A model generated the notes under the pieces. It was not told where the DNA came from, ran no database searches, and worked only from the letters and a program-made list of their open reading frames with translations. From assembly GCA_902790495.1 (NCBI GenBank), contig CADASK010000004.1, positions 1 to 57,975 of the forward strand: a stretch of 57,975 nt of DNA, read 5' to 3'. A program made the position numbers and the translations under genes. This stretch comes from an uncultured Eubacteriales bacterium (GTDB taxonomy: Bacteria; Bacillota; Clostridia; Christensenellales; Aristaeellaceae). This document shows, in pieces, positions 7,846 to 15,305 of the stretch (positions within the stretch are counted from its first letter, which is position 1; every line of letters begins with the position of its first letter).

Positions 7846-8754
7846 ATGACCGCCGTTCCGCGCAAGCCCAAGCCCCACGCGCTGATGCGCAGGGAGCAGT
7901 GGGTCACGTACCTGATCATGACCGCGCCTGGTCTGGTCCTGTACTGCGTGTTCCTGATCCTGCCCATCCTCATGGGTATCTACTATTCCCTGACGGACTG
8001 GACGGGCATCGGCAACACCTTCAATTTCATCGGCTTTGAGAACTATGTGAAGGTCTTCACCAACGACAAGCGCTTCGGCAACGCGCTGATCTTCAACCTG
8101 CGCTACACCATCTACCTGGTGCTGGGCATTGTGGTCATCGGCTTCGCGCTGGCCCTGCTGCTGAACCGGAAGATGAAGGGCCGTTCCTTCTTCCGCACCC
8201 TCTACTTCATGCCGGCCGTGCTGTCCATGATCACCATCGGCCTGGTATTCAAGCAGATCTACTTCTACGTGCTGCCCTCCATCGGCAAGAGCATCGGCAG
8301 CGCCGTGTTCTCGGAGAACATCATCGCCAACCGGCAGCTCGCCATCTACGGCATCCTCTTCGTCCACCTCTGGCAGGGCGTCGCGCTGCCCACGCTGCTG
8401 TTCCTGGCGGGCCTGCAGACCATCCCCGCCGACCTGTACGAAGCCGCCTCCATCGACGGCGCCACCGCCTGGCACCAGTTCAAGTCCATCACCGTGCCCT
8501 ACATCCTGCCCACCCTCTCGGTGGTGCTGGTGCTGGCCGTGAAGCAGGGCCTGAACGTCTTCGACTACATCAACGCCATGACCAAGGGCGGCCCCGGCGG
8601 CGCCACCACCTCCATCGCCATGCTGATCTGGCAGAACGCCTGGGAGCGCAACCGTTTCAGCTACTCCATCGCCCAGGCTGTTGTGACCGGTCTGCTCATC
8701 GCGCTGGTCTCCTTCATTCAGATCAAATTTACAAATGACAGGAAGGTGGAGTAA
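7846..8754 (+). CDS. Carbohydrate ABC transporter permease, MalF/UgpA type
   Basis: 302 residues with six predicted membrane spans. The cytoplasmic coupling loop EAASIDGATAWHQF, followed by the usual PYILPTL, is the EAA motif that contacts the ATPase. AGAGGAG stands upstream of the ATG at 7846. It is followed without a gap by the second permease. Together with the binding protein at 6392 it forms a CUT1-type sugar importer. Confidence 0.94.
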   Translation: MTAVPRKPKPHALMRREQWVTYLIMTAPGLVLYCVFLILPILMGIYYSLTDWTGIGNTFNFIGFENYVKVFTNDKRFGNALIFNLRYTIYLVLGIVVIGFALALLLNRKMKGRSFFRTLYFMPAVLSMITIGLVFKQIYFYVLPSIGKSIGSAVFSENIIANRQLAIYGILFVHLWQGVALPTLLFLAGLQTIPADLYEAASIDGATAWHQFKSITVPYILPTLSVVLVLAVKQGLNVFDYINAMTKGGPGGATTSIAMLIWQNAWERNRFSYSIAQAVVTGLLIALVSFIQIKFTNDRKVE

Positions 8755-9594
8755 GTGAGACAAAGCAAGCGTAACATGAACGCGCTGGCCTATGCCATCC
8801 TGATTCTCGGCGCGCTCCTGATTCTCTTCCCCCTGTACATCACGGTCATCACCACCTTCAAGACCTCCGGCGAGAGCGCCAACAGCTTCTTCACCCTGCC
8901 CCAGTCCCTGTACTTCGGGAACTACCAGGAGGTGCTGAAGAACCCGACCCTGGGCTACGCCTACCGCAACACGATCTACATCACCTTCCTCTCCCTGCTG
9001 CTGGAGCTGGTCGTGATGCCGCCCATGTCCTTCGCCCTCTCCCGCGGCATGTACCACGGCAGCAAGGTGTTCAAGGGCCTGTACTTCTTCTTCCTGCTGG
9101 GCATCTTCCTCCCCTTCCAGGTCCGCATGATGCCCCTGGTGAAGCTGCTGAGCGCCCTCAACATGATGAACCCCACGGGCATGGTGCTGCTGTACCTGGC
9201 CCACGCCACCTGCGAGAGTATGTTCCTCTACGTGGGCTACCTGGCCAGCATCTCTCCCTCGCTGGAGGAGGCCGCCTACATCGACGGCGCCACCACCGCC
9301 CAGACCTTCTACCGCATCATCTTCCCGCTGATGCGGCCGATCCTGGCCACCGTCATGATCCGCGAGGGCCTGGCCATCTGGAACGACTACATGCTCCCCC
9401 TGCTGTGCCTGAACCGCTCCAACACCATGTGGACGCTGACCCTGTTCCAGTACAACTTCCAGAGTGAGTTCAATGTGGACTACAACCTGGCGTTCTCGTG
9501 TCTGGTACTGGCGTCGCTGCCGATCATTGTGCTGTACTGCTTCATGCAGAAGCAGATCATCGGCGGTCTGACCAACGGCGCGGTCAAGGGCTGA
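8755..9594 (+). CDS. Carbohydrate ABC transporter permease, MalG/UgpE type
   Basis: 279 residues with six membrane spans and the EAA loop EAAYIDGATTAQTFYRI. The GTG at 8755 directly follows the TAA of the first permease, with GGAAGGTGGAG as ribosome binding site inside that gene's end, so translation is coupled. It is the second half of the membrane channel of the sugar importer. A strong terminator follows at 9621. Confidence 0.94.
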   Translation: MRQSKRNMNALAYAILILGALLILFPLYITVITTFKTSGESANSFFTLPQSLYFGNYQEVLKNPTLGYAYRNTIYITFLSLLLELVVMPPMSFALSRGMYHGSKVFKGLYFFFLLGIFLPFQVRMMPLVKLLSALNMMNPTGMVLLYLAHATCESMFLYVGYLASISPSLEEAAYIDGATTAQTFYRIIFPLMRPILATVMIREGLAIWNDYMLPLLCLNRSNTMWTLTLFQYNFQSEFNVDYNLAFSCLVLASLPIIVLYCFMQKQIIGGLTNGAVKG

Positions 9595-9620
9595 CGCGAT
9601 CCCTTTTCCCACGGATTCCG

Positions 9621-9649
9621 GCAGGAGGCTATTGTGCCTCCTGCTTTTT
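9621..9649 (+). terminator. Rho-independent terminator of the first transporter operon
   Basis: GCAGGAGGC pairs with GCCTCCTGC around TATTGT, then five T. Confidence 0.9.
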
Positions 9650-9719
9650 CGTGCCAAACAAAAACTCCGGCCAGCTAAAGACCGAAGTATTTTGTTTCTT
9701 TGGGGAATTGCTGTAAGAG

Positions 9720-9842
9720 ATTCCGCGCCTGCGGGCGCGGGCAAAGGGCTTTGCGATCGGTCCGGGGCTACCGCCCGCTCTACGCTGAAAACGCCATAAC
9801 ATGGCGTTTTCCGGGCGCTCCGAGCCCTTTGCAAACCTTCGC
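9720..9842 (+). repeat. Palindromic repeat, long form (copy 5)
   Basis: Complete long form with GCAAAGGGCT/AGCCCTTTGC and the inner hairpin AAAACGCCAT/ATGGCGTTTT. It lies between the converging 3' ends of the permease operon and the STAS gene. Confidence 0.9.
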
Positions 9843-9859
9843 CCGCAATCCTATACGCA

Positions 9860-10156
9860 TCACTCAAAGGTCAGGATATCGCTGAAGCCGGTGACGTCCA
9901 GCACTTCCATCACGTCGTCGTTGACGCCCTTGACGGTCATGCCGCCCTTGCAGCTCATTTCGCGCTCCGCGGAGAGCATCACGCGCAGGCCGGCGGAGGA
10001 GATGTAGGCCAGATCGGTGAAATCCAGGGTCAGCTTGTCGATGCTCCCGAAGCTGGCCTTCAGCTCTCTCTCCAGGTCGGGGGCAGTGGTGGTGTCCAGA
10101 CGGCCGCAAACAGCGACGGTCAGGTGGTTTCCGTTCAGGCTCTTCTTGATTTCCAT
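9860..10156 (-). CDS. STAS-domain anti-sigma-factor antagonist
   Basis: 98 residues, a single STAS domain (SpoIIAA/RsbV type). The signature LAYISSAGLRVM carries the serine normally phosphorylated by a partner anti-sigma kinase. Such proteins bind the anti-sigma factor when unphosphorylated and so free the sigma factor. No RsbW-like kinase or sigma gene is next to it. AAAGGAG precedes the ATG. Upstream on the same strand is the GH3-like relic. Confidence 0.9.
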   Translation of the reverse strand: MEIKKSLNGNHLTVAVCGRLDTTTAPDLERELKASFGSIDKLTLDFTDLAYISSAGLRVMLSAEREMSCKGGMTVKGVNDDVMEVLDVTGFSDILTFE

Positions 10157-10200
10157 CTTGGGACGCTCCTTTCAATTCGTGGCCTTCGTCAGACTGGGAA

Positions 10201-10776
10201 TCACTTTTTCTTCTGGAAGACATTCCAGTTCGGAACTTCCTGGTCGTCCTCGAGGAGGCCGAAGAAGAACTTCTGCTTCATGGGCACATCCAGCACGCGC
10301 ACGGGCTTGACCTGGTTGGCAGAGGAGCCCTTGTGCAGCTTCATCTCGCGCCAGAGCATGTGGGTCTGCTGCTGCTGGATCAGCACCAGCGGCACGTCCA
10401 GGTCGCCGCAGTCCACCACCGCCTGGTACTCGGGGTTGACCTCGCACAGGATCTTCTCCATCAGCTTCCCGTACTTGCCGTCCTTGTCGATCGGGATCGG
10501 GGTGTCGAAGCCCTCCCGGAAGACCCTTTCCAGCTCCGCGGCGCGCTCGGGCATCGGCCTGGTGACCTTCATCAGCTCGGCGCGGGTCTCGGGGTCGATC
10601 TCCACGTCGGCGTTGAAGCCGCCCGTGCGGATGTCCTCCACCAGTATCTCCCAGTTCCGCTGGATGTAGACCATCATGTCCACGAGGTTCGTCATGAACA
10701 CACTGAACATGAAGCTCGTGTCCCTGTCCGCCAGGATGTAGCGAGCCTTGAGGTACATCATGGGGATGTTCCCCAT
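10201..10776 (-). pseudogene. Probable relic of a GH3-like acyl-adenylating protein
   Basis: The open frame gives 191 residues. Segments such as YLKARYILADRDTSF, MPERAAELERVFREGFD and GSSANQVKPVRVLDVPMKQK resemble the middle and the C-terminal end of bacterial GH3 (auxin-responsive promoter-like) proteins of over 500 residues; this is from memory and moderate. The ATP-binding N-terminus and much of the centre would be missing. The true start is probably ATG at 10796, where AGGAG is well placed, but that frame stops after 12 codons. One added G in the GGGG at 10771-10774 would join the two as MAANPLTWGNIPMMYLK. As it stands, the stop and the inner ATG at 10761 overlap as ATGA. Confidence 0.5.
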
Positions 10777-10796
10777 GTCAGCGGATTGGCTGCCAT
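10758..10796 (-). other. 12-codon open frame with good ribosome binding site
   Basis: Reads MAANPLTWGTSP and stops at TGA overlapping an ATG of the downstream frame (ATGA). CAGGAGACAGAAAG precedes it. It is either the broken 5' end of the following gene or a translational-coupling leader. Confidence 0.4.
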
Positions 10797-10815
10797 CTTT
10801 CTGTCTCCTGTCTTC

Positions 10816-11547
10816 TCAGAAGCTCCCGCCCAGGTTTTCCAGCGTGTCGATCACGACCGCGCAGCCGGGAGAAACATGCTGCATCACATAGTACATCTGC
10901 TCCATCGGGATGGCCACGCAGCCGCCGGTGTAGGGCTTGCGGTCCCCCAGGCAGTGCAGGAAGATGGCGGAGCCCAGGCCCGGCGTGCCCTCGGCGTTGT
11001 AGCTGATGTTCAGGCAGTACTGGTACTGGTAGGTGTAGTCCACGATGTGCTCGCTGTCCTCCAGGTTCAGACCGGGGTAGTCCTTCAGGCTGACCAGCTC
11101 GTTGTAGCGCATGCCCTCCCGGACGTCGCCGGACCAGTAGCTGTCCTCGTCCACCTGCACATAGGGAATGGCGCAGCCCGGGTCGGCGGCGATGCCGAAG
11201 GCCCGGTTGAAGGAGAACACGCCCGCGGGCGTCATGCCGTCGCCCTCCTTCGTCTTGCCCAGGCCGTTTTTGCCGATGTAGCCCGGCGTGGACAGAATCA
11301 TCCTCCACTCGCCGCTCTCGTCCTTCTCGTGCATGGAAATCCAGGCCGTGGTGTTCTCGTACACCGCCACCACAAAGAGCTGCCCGGCCTCCTGCTGGGC
11401 CGCAAGAGCCTTCACCCATTCGGGCGAGGCCTCCGCCTCCAGACCGATGATCTCCCGGGGCGTCCGCAGCGCCGCGCCGGACTCTGCCCCGGCTGCCGCG
11501 GAAAGCGCCAGGCAGAGCAGCGTCGCCAGGCAAATCCACTTTTTCAT
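10816..11547 (-). CDS. Secreted L,D-transpeptidase (YkuD domain)
   Basis: 243 residues. A signal peptide (MKKWICLATLLCLALSAAAG) leads to a linker and a C-terminal YkuD domain. The catalytic signature is visible as HCLGDRKPYTGGC, with His198 and the nucleophile Cys210. Such enzymes form 3-3 cross-links in peptidoglycan or attach proteins to it outside the membrane. CGGAGGGACAGGGG stands before the ATG. A consensus promoter at 11595-11623 lies in the end of the MATE relic. The GH3-like relic follows about 20 bases downstream. Confidence 0.9.
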   Translation of the reverse strand: MKKWICLATLLCLALSAAAGAESGAALRTPREIIGLEAEASPEWVKALAAQQEAGQLFVVAVYENTTAWISMHEKDESGEWRMILSTPGYIGKNGLGKTKEGDGMTPAGVFSFNRAFGIAADPGCAIPYVQVDEDSYWSGDVREGMRYNELVSLKDYPGLNLEDSEHIVDYTYQYQYCLNISYNAEGTPGLGSAIFLHCLGDRKPYTGGCVAIPMEQMYYVMQHVSPGCAVVIDTLENLGGSF

Positions 11548-11594
11548 GTCCCCTGTCCCTCCGTATGGCTTTTTGTGTATGGGGTATTTTCATT

Positions 11595-11623
11595 ATTATA
11601 AAGAAAGACCAAGGATTTTTCAA
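11595..11623 (-). promoter_or_regulatory. Sigma-A promoter of the L,D-transpeptidase gene
   Basis: TTGAAA, 17 bases, TATAAT on the minus strand, about 50 bases before the ATG. Confidence 0.75.
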
Positions 11624-11814
11624 TAGTCTTTTTGCGCGTTTGCCGGTCTCGTCTCCGTTTCAGCCCCGGCCGGGGCGCGGCCGATGAACCAGGTGTCCGC
11701 CATGTTGTAGACCAGATTGATCAGCTGGCTGATGATGGTCGGGATGGCCATGCGCATCAGCGCCCGGGGCACAGGCGTGGTCTCAAAAAGCTCGGTTCGC
11801 GTGTCGGCGCGCAT
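11620..11814 (-). pseudogene. 5' fragment of a MATE-family exporter gene
   Basis: 64 codons. The first 46 or so (ELFETTPVPRALMRMAIPTI through YNMADTWFIGR) match the N-terminal helix of MATE transporters of about 450 residues; the remaining 18 residues are polar and unrelated, then a stop. GGATGGAGG precedes the ATG. About 400 residues are missing, so it is a relic and not a functional exporter. An intact MATE gene of a different sequence is at 13682. Confidence 0.75.
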
Positions 11815-11901
11815 GCGGTGTCCTCCATCCGGCGGTCACATTCTGGAAGATTATACCATAAAGCCGGCCGCTTGCAAAGGGCGCGCCGCATGACGATCCG
11901 G

Positions 11902-12819
11902 TCACTCCCCGCAAAACAGCGCCAGCTTGGCGTAGAAATCCTCCAGGGTCAGCCGGACGTCGACCGTGTCGTAGACCCGGATTTCCCTCGCGCCGGGCCT
12001 GGGCGCGTAGGTGCAGTCCGGCCGCACTAAGGGCGTTCTGCGCATGGTGTAGTTCTGCCGCTCCTGATCCTCCAGCAGGACGCCCACCGTGGGCTGATCG
12101 CCGATGCACCAGGTCTCGCCGTGGGGCCAGGACATCTCGCCCAGCCTGTCGTTGAGCTCCACCATCTGGCGGAAGAGGTACGCCCCCACCCGGCCGCAGG
12201 GCGCGACGCGGCGCTGCAGCTCCGCCAGGGAGACGTTCATCATCTTGTAGACCGGCTTGGGAATCTGCCACACCGCCACGCCCGAGGCGAAGACCACGTT
12301 GGCGGCGTGGATGTCCTGGTTCAGGTTGAATTCCCAGCCGCCCTCCGGGTATTGGTCGCCGCCGATCCAGATGGCGGTCAGGCGCGGCGCGATGGCCGGC
12401 TCCAGCAGCAGGGCCGAGGCCAGGTTGGTCAGCGTGCCCTGCAGAGCGACGAAGAGCGGCGTCGGCTCGTCCCGCATGGCCTCCTCGATGATGAGCCTCG
12501 CCGCCTCGCTGTCCTCCGGCGTGCTCTCGTCCGCCAGCGGATGCCGGCAGCCCCTGCACACCCGGTACCGCCCGGTGAGGTCCATCAGCTCCAGCATGTT
12601 GAGGATCTCGTCATAGCTGGCCTGCATGGTGTTCCCCTCGCCGTAGACGGCCTTCTGGGCCTCGAAGTGGGCGGCGTTGATGCCCCGCACATCCAGCATC
12701 GGGGTCATCAAGTGATGGGCCAGAGCGAACTGGTCGTCTGCCTCGTTCTTGCAGTCCGTGTCCACGATCATGCGCACCCGCTTCCTCGGGGGCACCTGAA
12801 ATTGCAGCGCGTTTTTCAT
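11902..12819 (-). CDS. Nucleoside hydrolase-like protein
   Basis: 305 residues. The N-terminal metal cluster RMIVDTDCKNEADDQFALAH matches the DxDxxxxDD calcium site of inosine-uridine nucleoside hydrolases; the later IWIGGDQYPEGGWEFNLNQD holds the substrate-binding Asn/Glu/Asp residues. The expected reaction is hydrolysis of an N-ribosidic bond, releasing ribose and a base, in the cytoplasm. GGAAGG stands before ATG 12819, chosen since the motif begins 17 residues later. Transcribed from an extended -10 promoter at 12899. Confidence 0.88.
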   Translation of the reverse strand: MKNALQFQVPPRKRVRMIVDTDCKNEADDQFALAHHLMTPMLDVRGINAAHFEAQKAVYGEGNTMQASYDEILNMLELMDLTGRYRVCRGCRHPLADESTPEDSEAARLIIEEAMRDEPTPLFVALQGTLTNLASALLLEPAIAPRLTAIWIGGDQYPEGGWEFNLNQDIHAANVVFASGVAVWQIPKPVYKMMNVSLAELQRRVAPCGRVGAYLFRQMVELNDRLGEMSWPHGETWCIGDQPTVGVLLEDQERQNYTMRRTPLVRPDCTYAPRPGAREIRVYDTVDVRLTLEDFYAKLALFCGE

Positions 12820-12898
12820 CTCATCCAATCCTTCCCGGCACGGTTCGCAGGCTTTCTCTCTCAGACAGACAGGTTTCCCCCGTCCTGCCAGTGAACAG

Positions 12899-12907
12899 AT
12901 TATACCA
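12899..12907 (-). promoter_or_regulatory. Extended -10 promoter of the nucleoside hydrolase gene
   Basis: TGGTATAAT on the minus strand, with no recognisable -35. The TG dinucleotide supports an extended -10. Confidence 0.55.
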
Positions 12908-13008
12908 CCGTTTGGGGGCCGCCGCCCCAGAAAAGCACGGAAAAGACAAGGCGCGCCGGCATCAGCCGGAGAAAAGGTTTCCCGCGCGCTTCCCATTTTG
13001 GACGATTG

Positions 13009-13017
13009 TGGTATACT
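13009..13017 (+). promoter_or_regulatory. Extended -10 promoter of the kinase-MATE operon
   Basis: TGGTATACT on the plus strand, about 42 bases before the GTG start; -35 not recognisable. Confidence 0.45.
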
Positions 13018-13058
13018 TGATGCCAGCGCTCCGGCGCGGACGAGGAGAGGATGGAGCA

Positions 13059-13685
13059 GTGGCAAGGATCATTACGGTCAGCAGACAGTTCGGCAGCGGA
13101 GGCCGCGAATTGGGCCGGCGCCTGGCGGACCTGCTGGGATGGGATTATTATGACCGGGAGATCATCCAGATGCTGTCTGAGCAGCAGGGCCTGGACCCGG
13201 AGTACGTGCACCATGCGCTGAGCAGTCACGGCTGGCACCAGTACCAGCTGACCTACCGCAGCAGCTTCCGCCAGCCCATGGGCTCGGCGTGGCGGCACAC
13301 GGAGGTGCTGGCGAAGCAGCGGGAGATCATTCAGGAGATCGCGGCGGAGGGCAATGACTGCGTCATCGTCGGCCGGGACGCGGACATCATCCTGCACGAC
13401 GCGTCGCCCTTCCGGGTCTTCGTGTGCGCGGATATCCAGAGCCGCCTCGCGCGCTGCGTCCGCTTCGAGGCGAAGAAGGAGGAGGCCGAGCGCCTGTCGG
13501 AGAAGGAGATCCTGCGGAACATCCGCCGCATTGACCGGAACCGGCGGCAGACCCGGGAGATCCTGACCGGGAAGAGCGCAGCGGACGGCAGCGCCTTCGA
13601 CCTGACGGTGAACGCGACGGGCTGGGACATTGGCAAGCTGGCGGAGGCCGTGGCGGATTTTTCCGCACGGTGGTTTGAAAGATGA
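13059..13685 (+). CDS. Cytidylate kinase-like family protein
   Basis: 208 residues beginning VARIITVSRQFGSGGRELGRRLA, where GSGG forms the P-loop. The middle has EGNDCVIVGRDADIIL and the C-terminal part RIDRNRRQTREILTG, typical of the AAA_26 cytidylate-kinase-like group, which is widespread in Clostridia and has no established substrate. The GTG at 13059 is chosen because AGGAGAGG lies eight bases before it and the family starts here. The stop overlaps the ATG of the MATE gene (ATGA), so the two are translationally coupled. Confidence 0.85.
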   Translation: MARIITVSRQFGSGGRELGRRLADLLGWDYYDREIIQMLSEQQGLDPEYVHHALSSHGWHQYQLTYRSSFRQPMGSAWRHTEVLAKQREIIQEIAAEGNDCVIVGRDADIILHDASPFRVFVCADIQSRLARCVRFEAKKEEAERLSEKEILRNIRRIDRNRRQTREILTGKSAADGSAFDLTVNATGWDIGKLAEAVADFSARWFER

Positions 13686-15043
13686 AGAACACGAGAGAAA
13701 AGACGAACCTGACGGAGGGCACGGTCTGGAAGAAGCTGCTGATCTTCTTCCTGCCCATCGCCGCGGGAACCATCATTCAGCAGCTGTATAACGCGGTGGA
13801 CGGCCTGATCGTCGGCCGGTTCGTCGGCACCAGCGCCCTGGCCGCCGTGGGCGGCAGCTCCGCCCAGATCATCAACGTGCTGGTCGGCTTCTTTGTGGCG
13901 ATGACCGCCGGCGCGTCCGTCATCATCGGCCAGATCTACGGGGCGGGCCGGATGCAGGACCTGAACAAGGCCATCGGCACCTCCATCACGGTGATGGGCC
14001 TGGTGGGCCTGGGCCTCACGGCGGTGGGCCTCGTGGCGTCCGATGGCATGCTCCGGCTGCTCAACACCCCGGAGGAGACCATCGAGGGCGCGGCCCTCTA
14101 CCTGCGCATCTACTTCCTGGGCGTCCCCTTCCTGATGGTGCTGAACATGGAGTCCAGCATCCTGCGGGCCCTGGGCGACTCCTTCCATCCCTTCCTGTAC
14201 ATGGTCGTGGGCTGCGTGCTGAACATCATCCTGGACACGGTGTTTGTGATCGTGTTCGGCTGGGGCGTGGCCGGCGTGGCCATCGCCACCGTGGCGGCCC
14301 AGATCGTGAACACGGCCCTGCTCACCTGGCTGCTGACCCGCAGCGGCCAGGAGTACCGGCTGAGCCTGCGGGACATGGGCATCAAGGCCGTCTACCTGAC
14401 CAACATGCTGCGCCTGGGCATCCCGGCCGGTCTGCAGTCCCTGATGTACAGCATCTCCAACATGATCATCCAGGTGGCCGTCAACTCCCTGGGCACCGTG
14501 GTGGTGGCCTCCTGGGCCATGAGCGGCAAGACGGACGGCTTCTACTGGGCCATCAGCAACGCCATCGGCGCGGCCATCACCAGCTTCATCGCGCAGAATT
14601 ACGGCGCGGGCCGCCACGACCGGGTCAAGCAGTGCGTGAAGCAGGGGCTGATCCTGCACTTCACGGCCACCGTGATCGCCAGCGCCGTGCTGATGCTGGT
14701 GGCCGTGCCCGCCCTGCGCCTGCTGACGCCTGACGAGGCGGTGGTGGAGACCACCTACCAGGTGATGTCCTACTTCGTGCCCTACTACTTCACCTGGGTG
14801 CTGGTGGAGGTGCTGTCGGCCGTGCTGCGCGGCGCGGGCGACGCGGTCTACCCGGTGGCCATCATCGGCATCGGCATCTGCCTGTTCCGGGTTGTGTGGA
14901 TCGCGACGGTCTTCGCCCACTTCGGCACCCTGTTCTCGCTGTGCCTGTCCTACACGGCGTCCTGGACCATCACGAGCGTCGTGCTGGTGATCTATTACAA
15001 GAAGGGCGGCTGGATCAACCGCAGACGGTTGGTGGATCGTTAA
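13682..15043 (+). CDS. MATE-family efflux transporter
   Basis: 453 residues and about 12 membrane spans in two pseudo-symmetric halves, beginning EGTVWKKLLIFFLPIAAGTI and QQLYNAVDGLIVGRFVG, typical of the DinF-like/NorM-related group. It should exchange cations for drugs or metabolites across the membrane. Start ATG overlaps the stop of the kinase-like gene by four bases. A bidirectional terminator follows at 15111. Confidence 0.93.
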   Translation: MKNTREKTNLTEGTVWKKLLIFFLPIAAGTIIQQLYNAVDGLIVGRFVGTSALAAVGGSSAQIINVLVGFFVAMTAGASVIIGQIYGAGRMQDLNKAIGTSITVMGLVGLGLTAVGLVASDGMLRLLNTPEETIEGAALYLRIYFLGVPFLMVLNMESSILRALGDSFHPFLYMVVGCVLNIILDTVFVIVFGWGVAGVAIATVAAQIVNTALLTWLLTRSGQEYRLSLRDMGIKAVYLTNMLRLGIPAGLQSLMYSISNMIIQVAVNSLGTVVVASWAMSGKTDGFYWAISNAIGAAITSFIAQNYGAGRHDRVKQCVKQGLILHFTATVIASAVLMLVAVPALRLLTPDEAVVETTYQVMSYFVPYYFTWVLVEVLSAVLRGAGDAVYPVAIIGIGICLFRVVWIATVFAHFGTLFSLCLSYTASWTITSVVLVIYYKKGGWINRRRLVDR

Positions 15044-15062
15044 GATTGCGAGATAGCAGCAG

Positions 15063-15087
15063 GGTTCCGCGCCCGCAGGCGCGGAAC
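15063..15087 (+). repeat. Palindromic repeat, 5' hairpin only (copy 6)
   Basis: GTTCCGCGCC-CGCA-GGCGCGGAAC, a perfect 10-bp stem matching the first hairpin of the repeat family. The rest of the element is absent. Confidence 0.65.
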
Positions 15088-15110
15088 TCCCCATGATAAG
15101 CCAATGAAAA

Positions 15111-15146
15111 GGATGCGCGGAATTGAGTCCCGCGCACCCTTTTTCT
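15111..15146. terminator. Bidirectional terminator between MATE and feo genes
   Basis: GGATGCGCGG pairs with CCGCGCACC (one bulge) around AATTGAGT, flanked by T runs on both strands. It serves the converging MATE and feo operons. Confidence 0.75.
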
Positions 15147-15301
15147 TATCCTTTTTTGTGACAGCTTCCCGCCATCGGGCAGCAACCACAGCTGCCGCCG
15201 CAGGTCGATTTCCCCTGCCTGCGATCCTTCCGCAGGGTGCTGACAATCCACACGACCAGGCCGATCAGGGCCAGGGTCACGGCCGCTGTTCCCGCGTTCA
15301 T
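15146..15301 (-). CDS. FeoB-associated Cys-rich membrane protein
   Basis: 51 residues. One N-terminal membrane helix (TAAVTLALIGLVVWIVS), a basic stretch, then CGGSCGCCPM and a further Cys near the C-terminus. This matches the small FeoB-associated Cys-rich proteins (FeoC-like position) that follow feoB in many Clostridia and are thought to assist ferrous iron transport. It begins five bases after the feoB stop, with GGTGTGAGGAT before its ATG. Confidence 0.85.
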   Translation of the reverse strand: MNAGTAAVTLALIGLVVWIVSTLRKDRRQGKSTCGGSCGCCPMAGSCHKKG

Positions 15302-15305
15302 ATCC

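Noticed and set aside
7813-9867. Long minus-strand frame opposite the two permeases
   Set aside because: Composition is typical of an antisense frame, and it begins inside the palindromic repeat.
10758-10796. Regulatory leader peptide upstream of the GH3-like frame
   Set aside because: Kept only as an alternative; a single missing G explains the overlap more simply, and the two pieces join into a sensible N-terminus.
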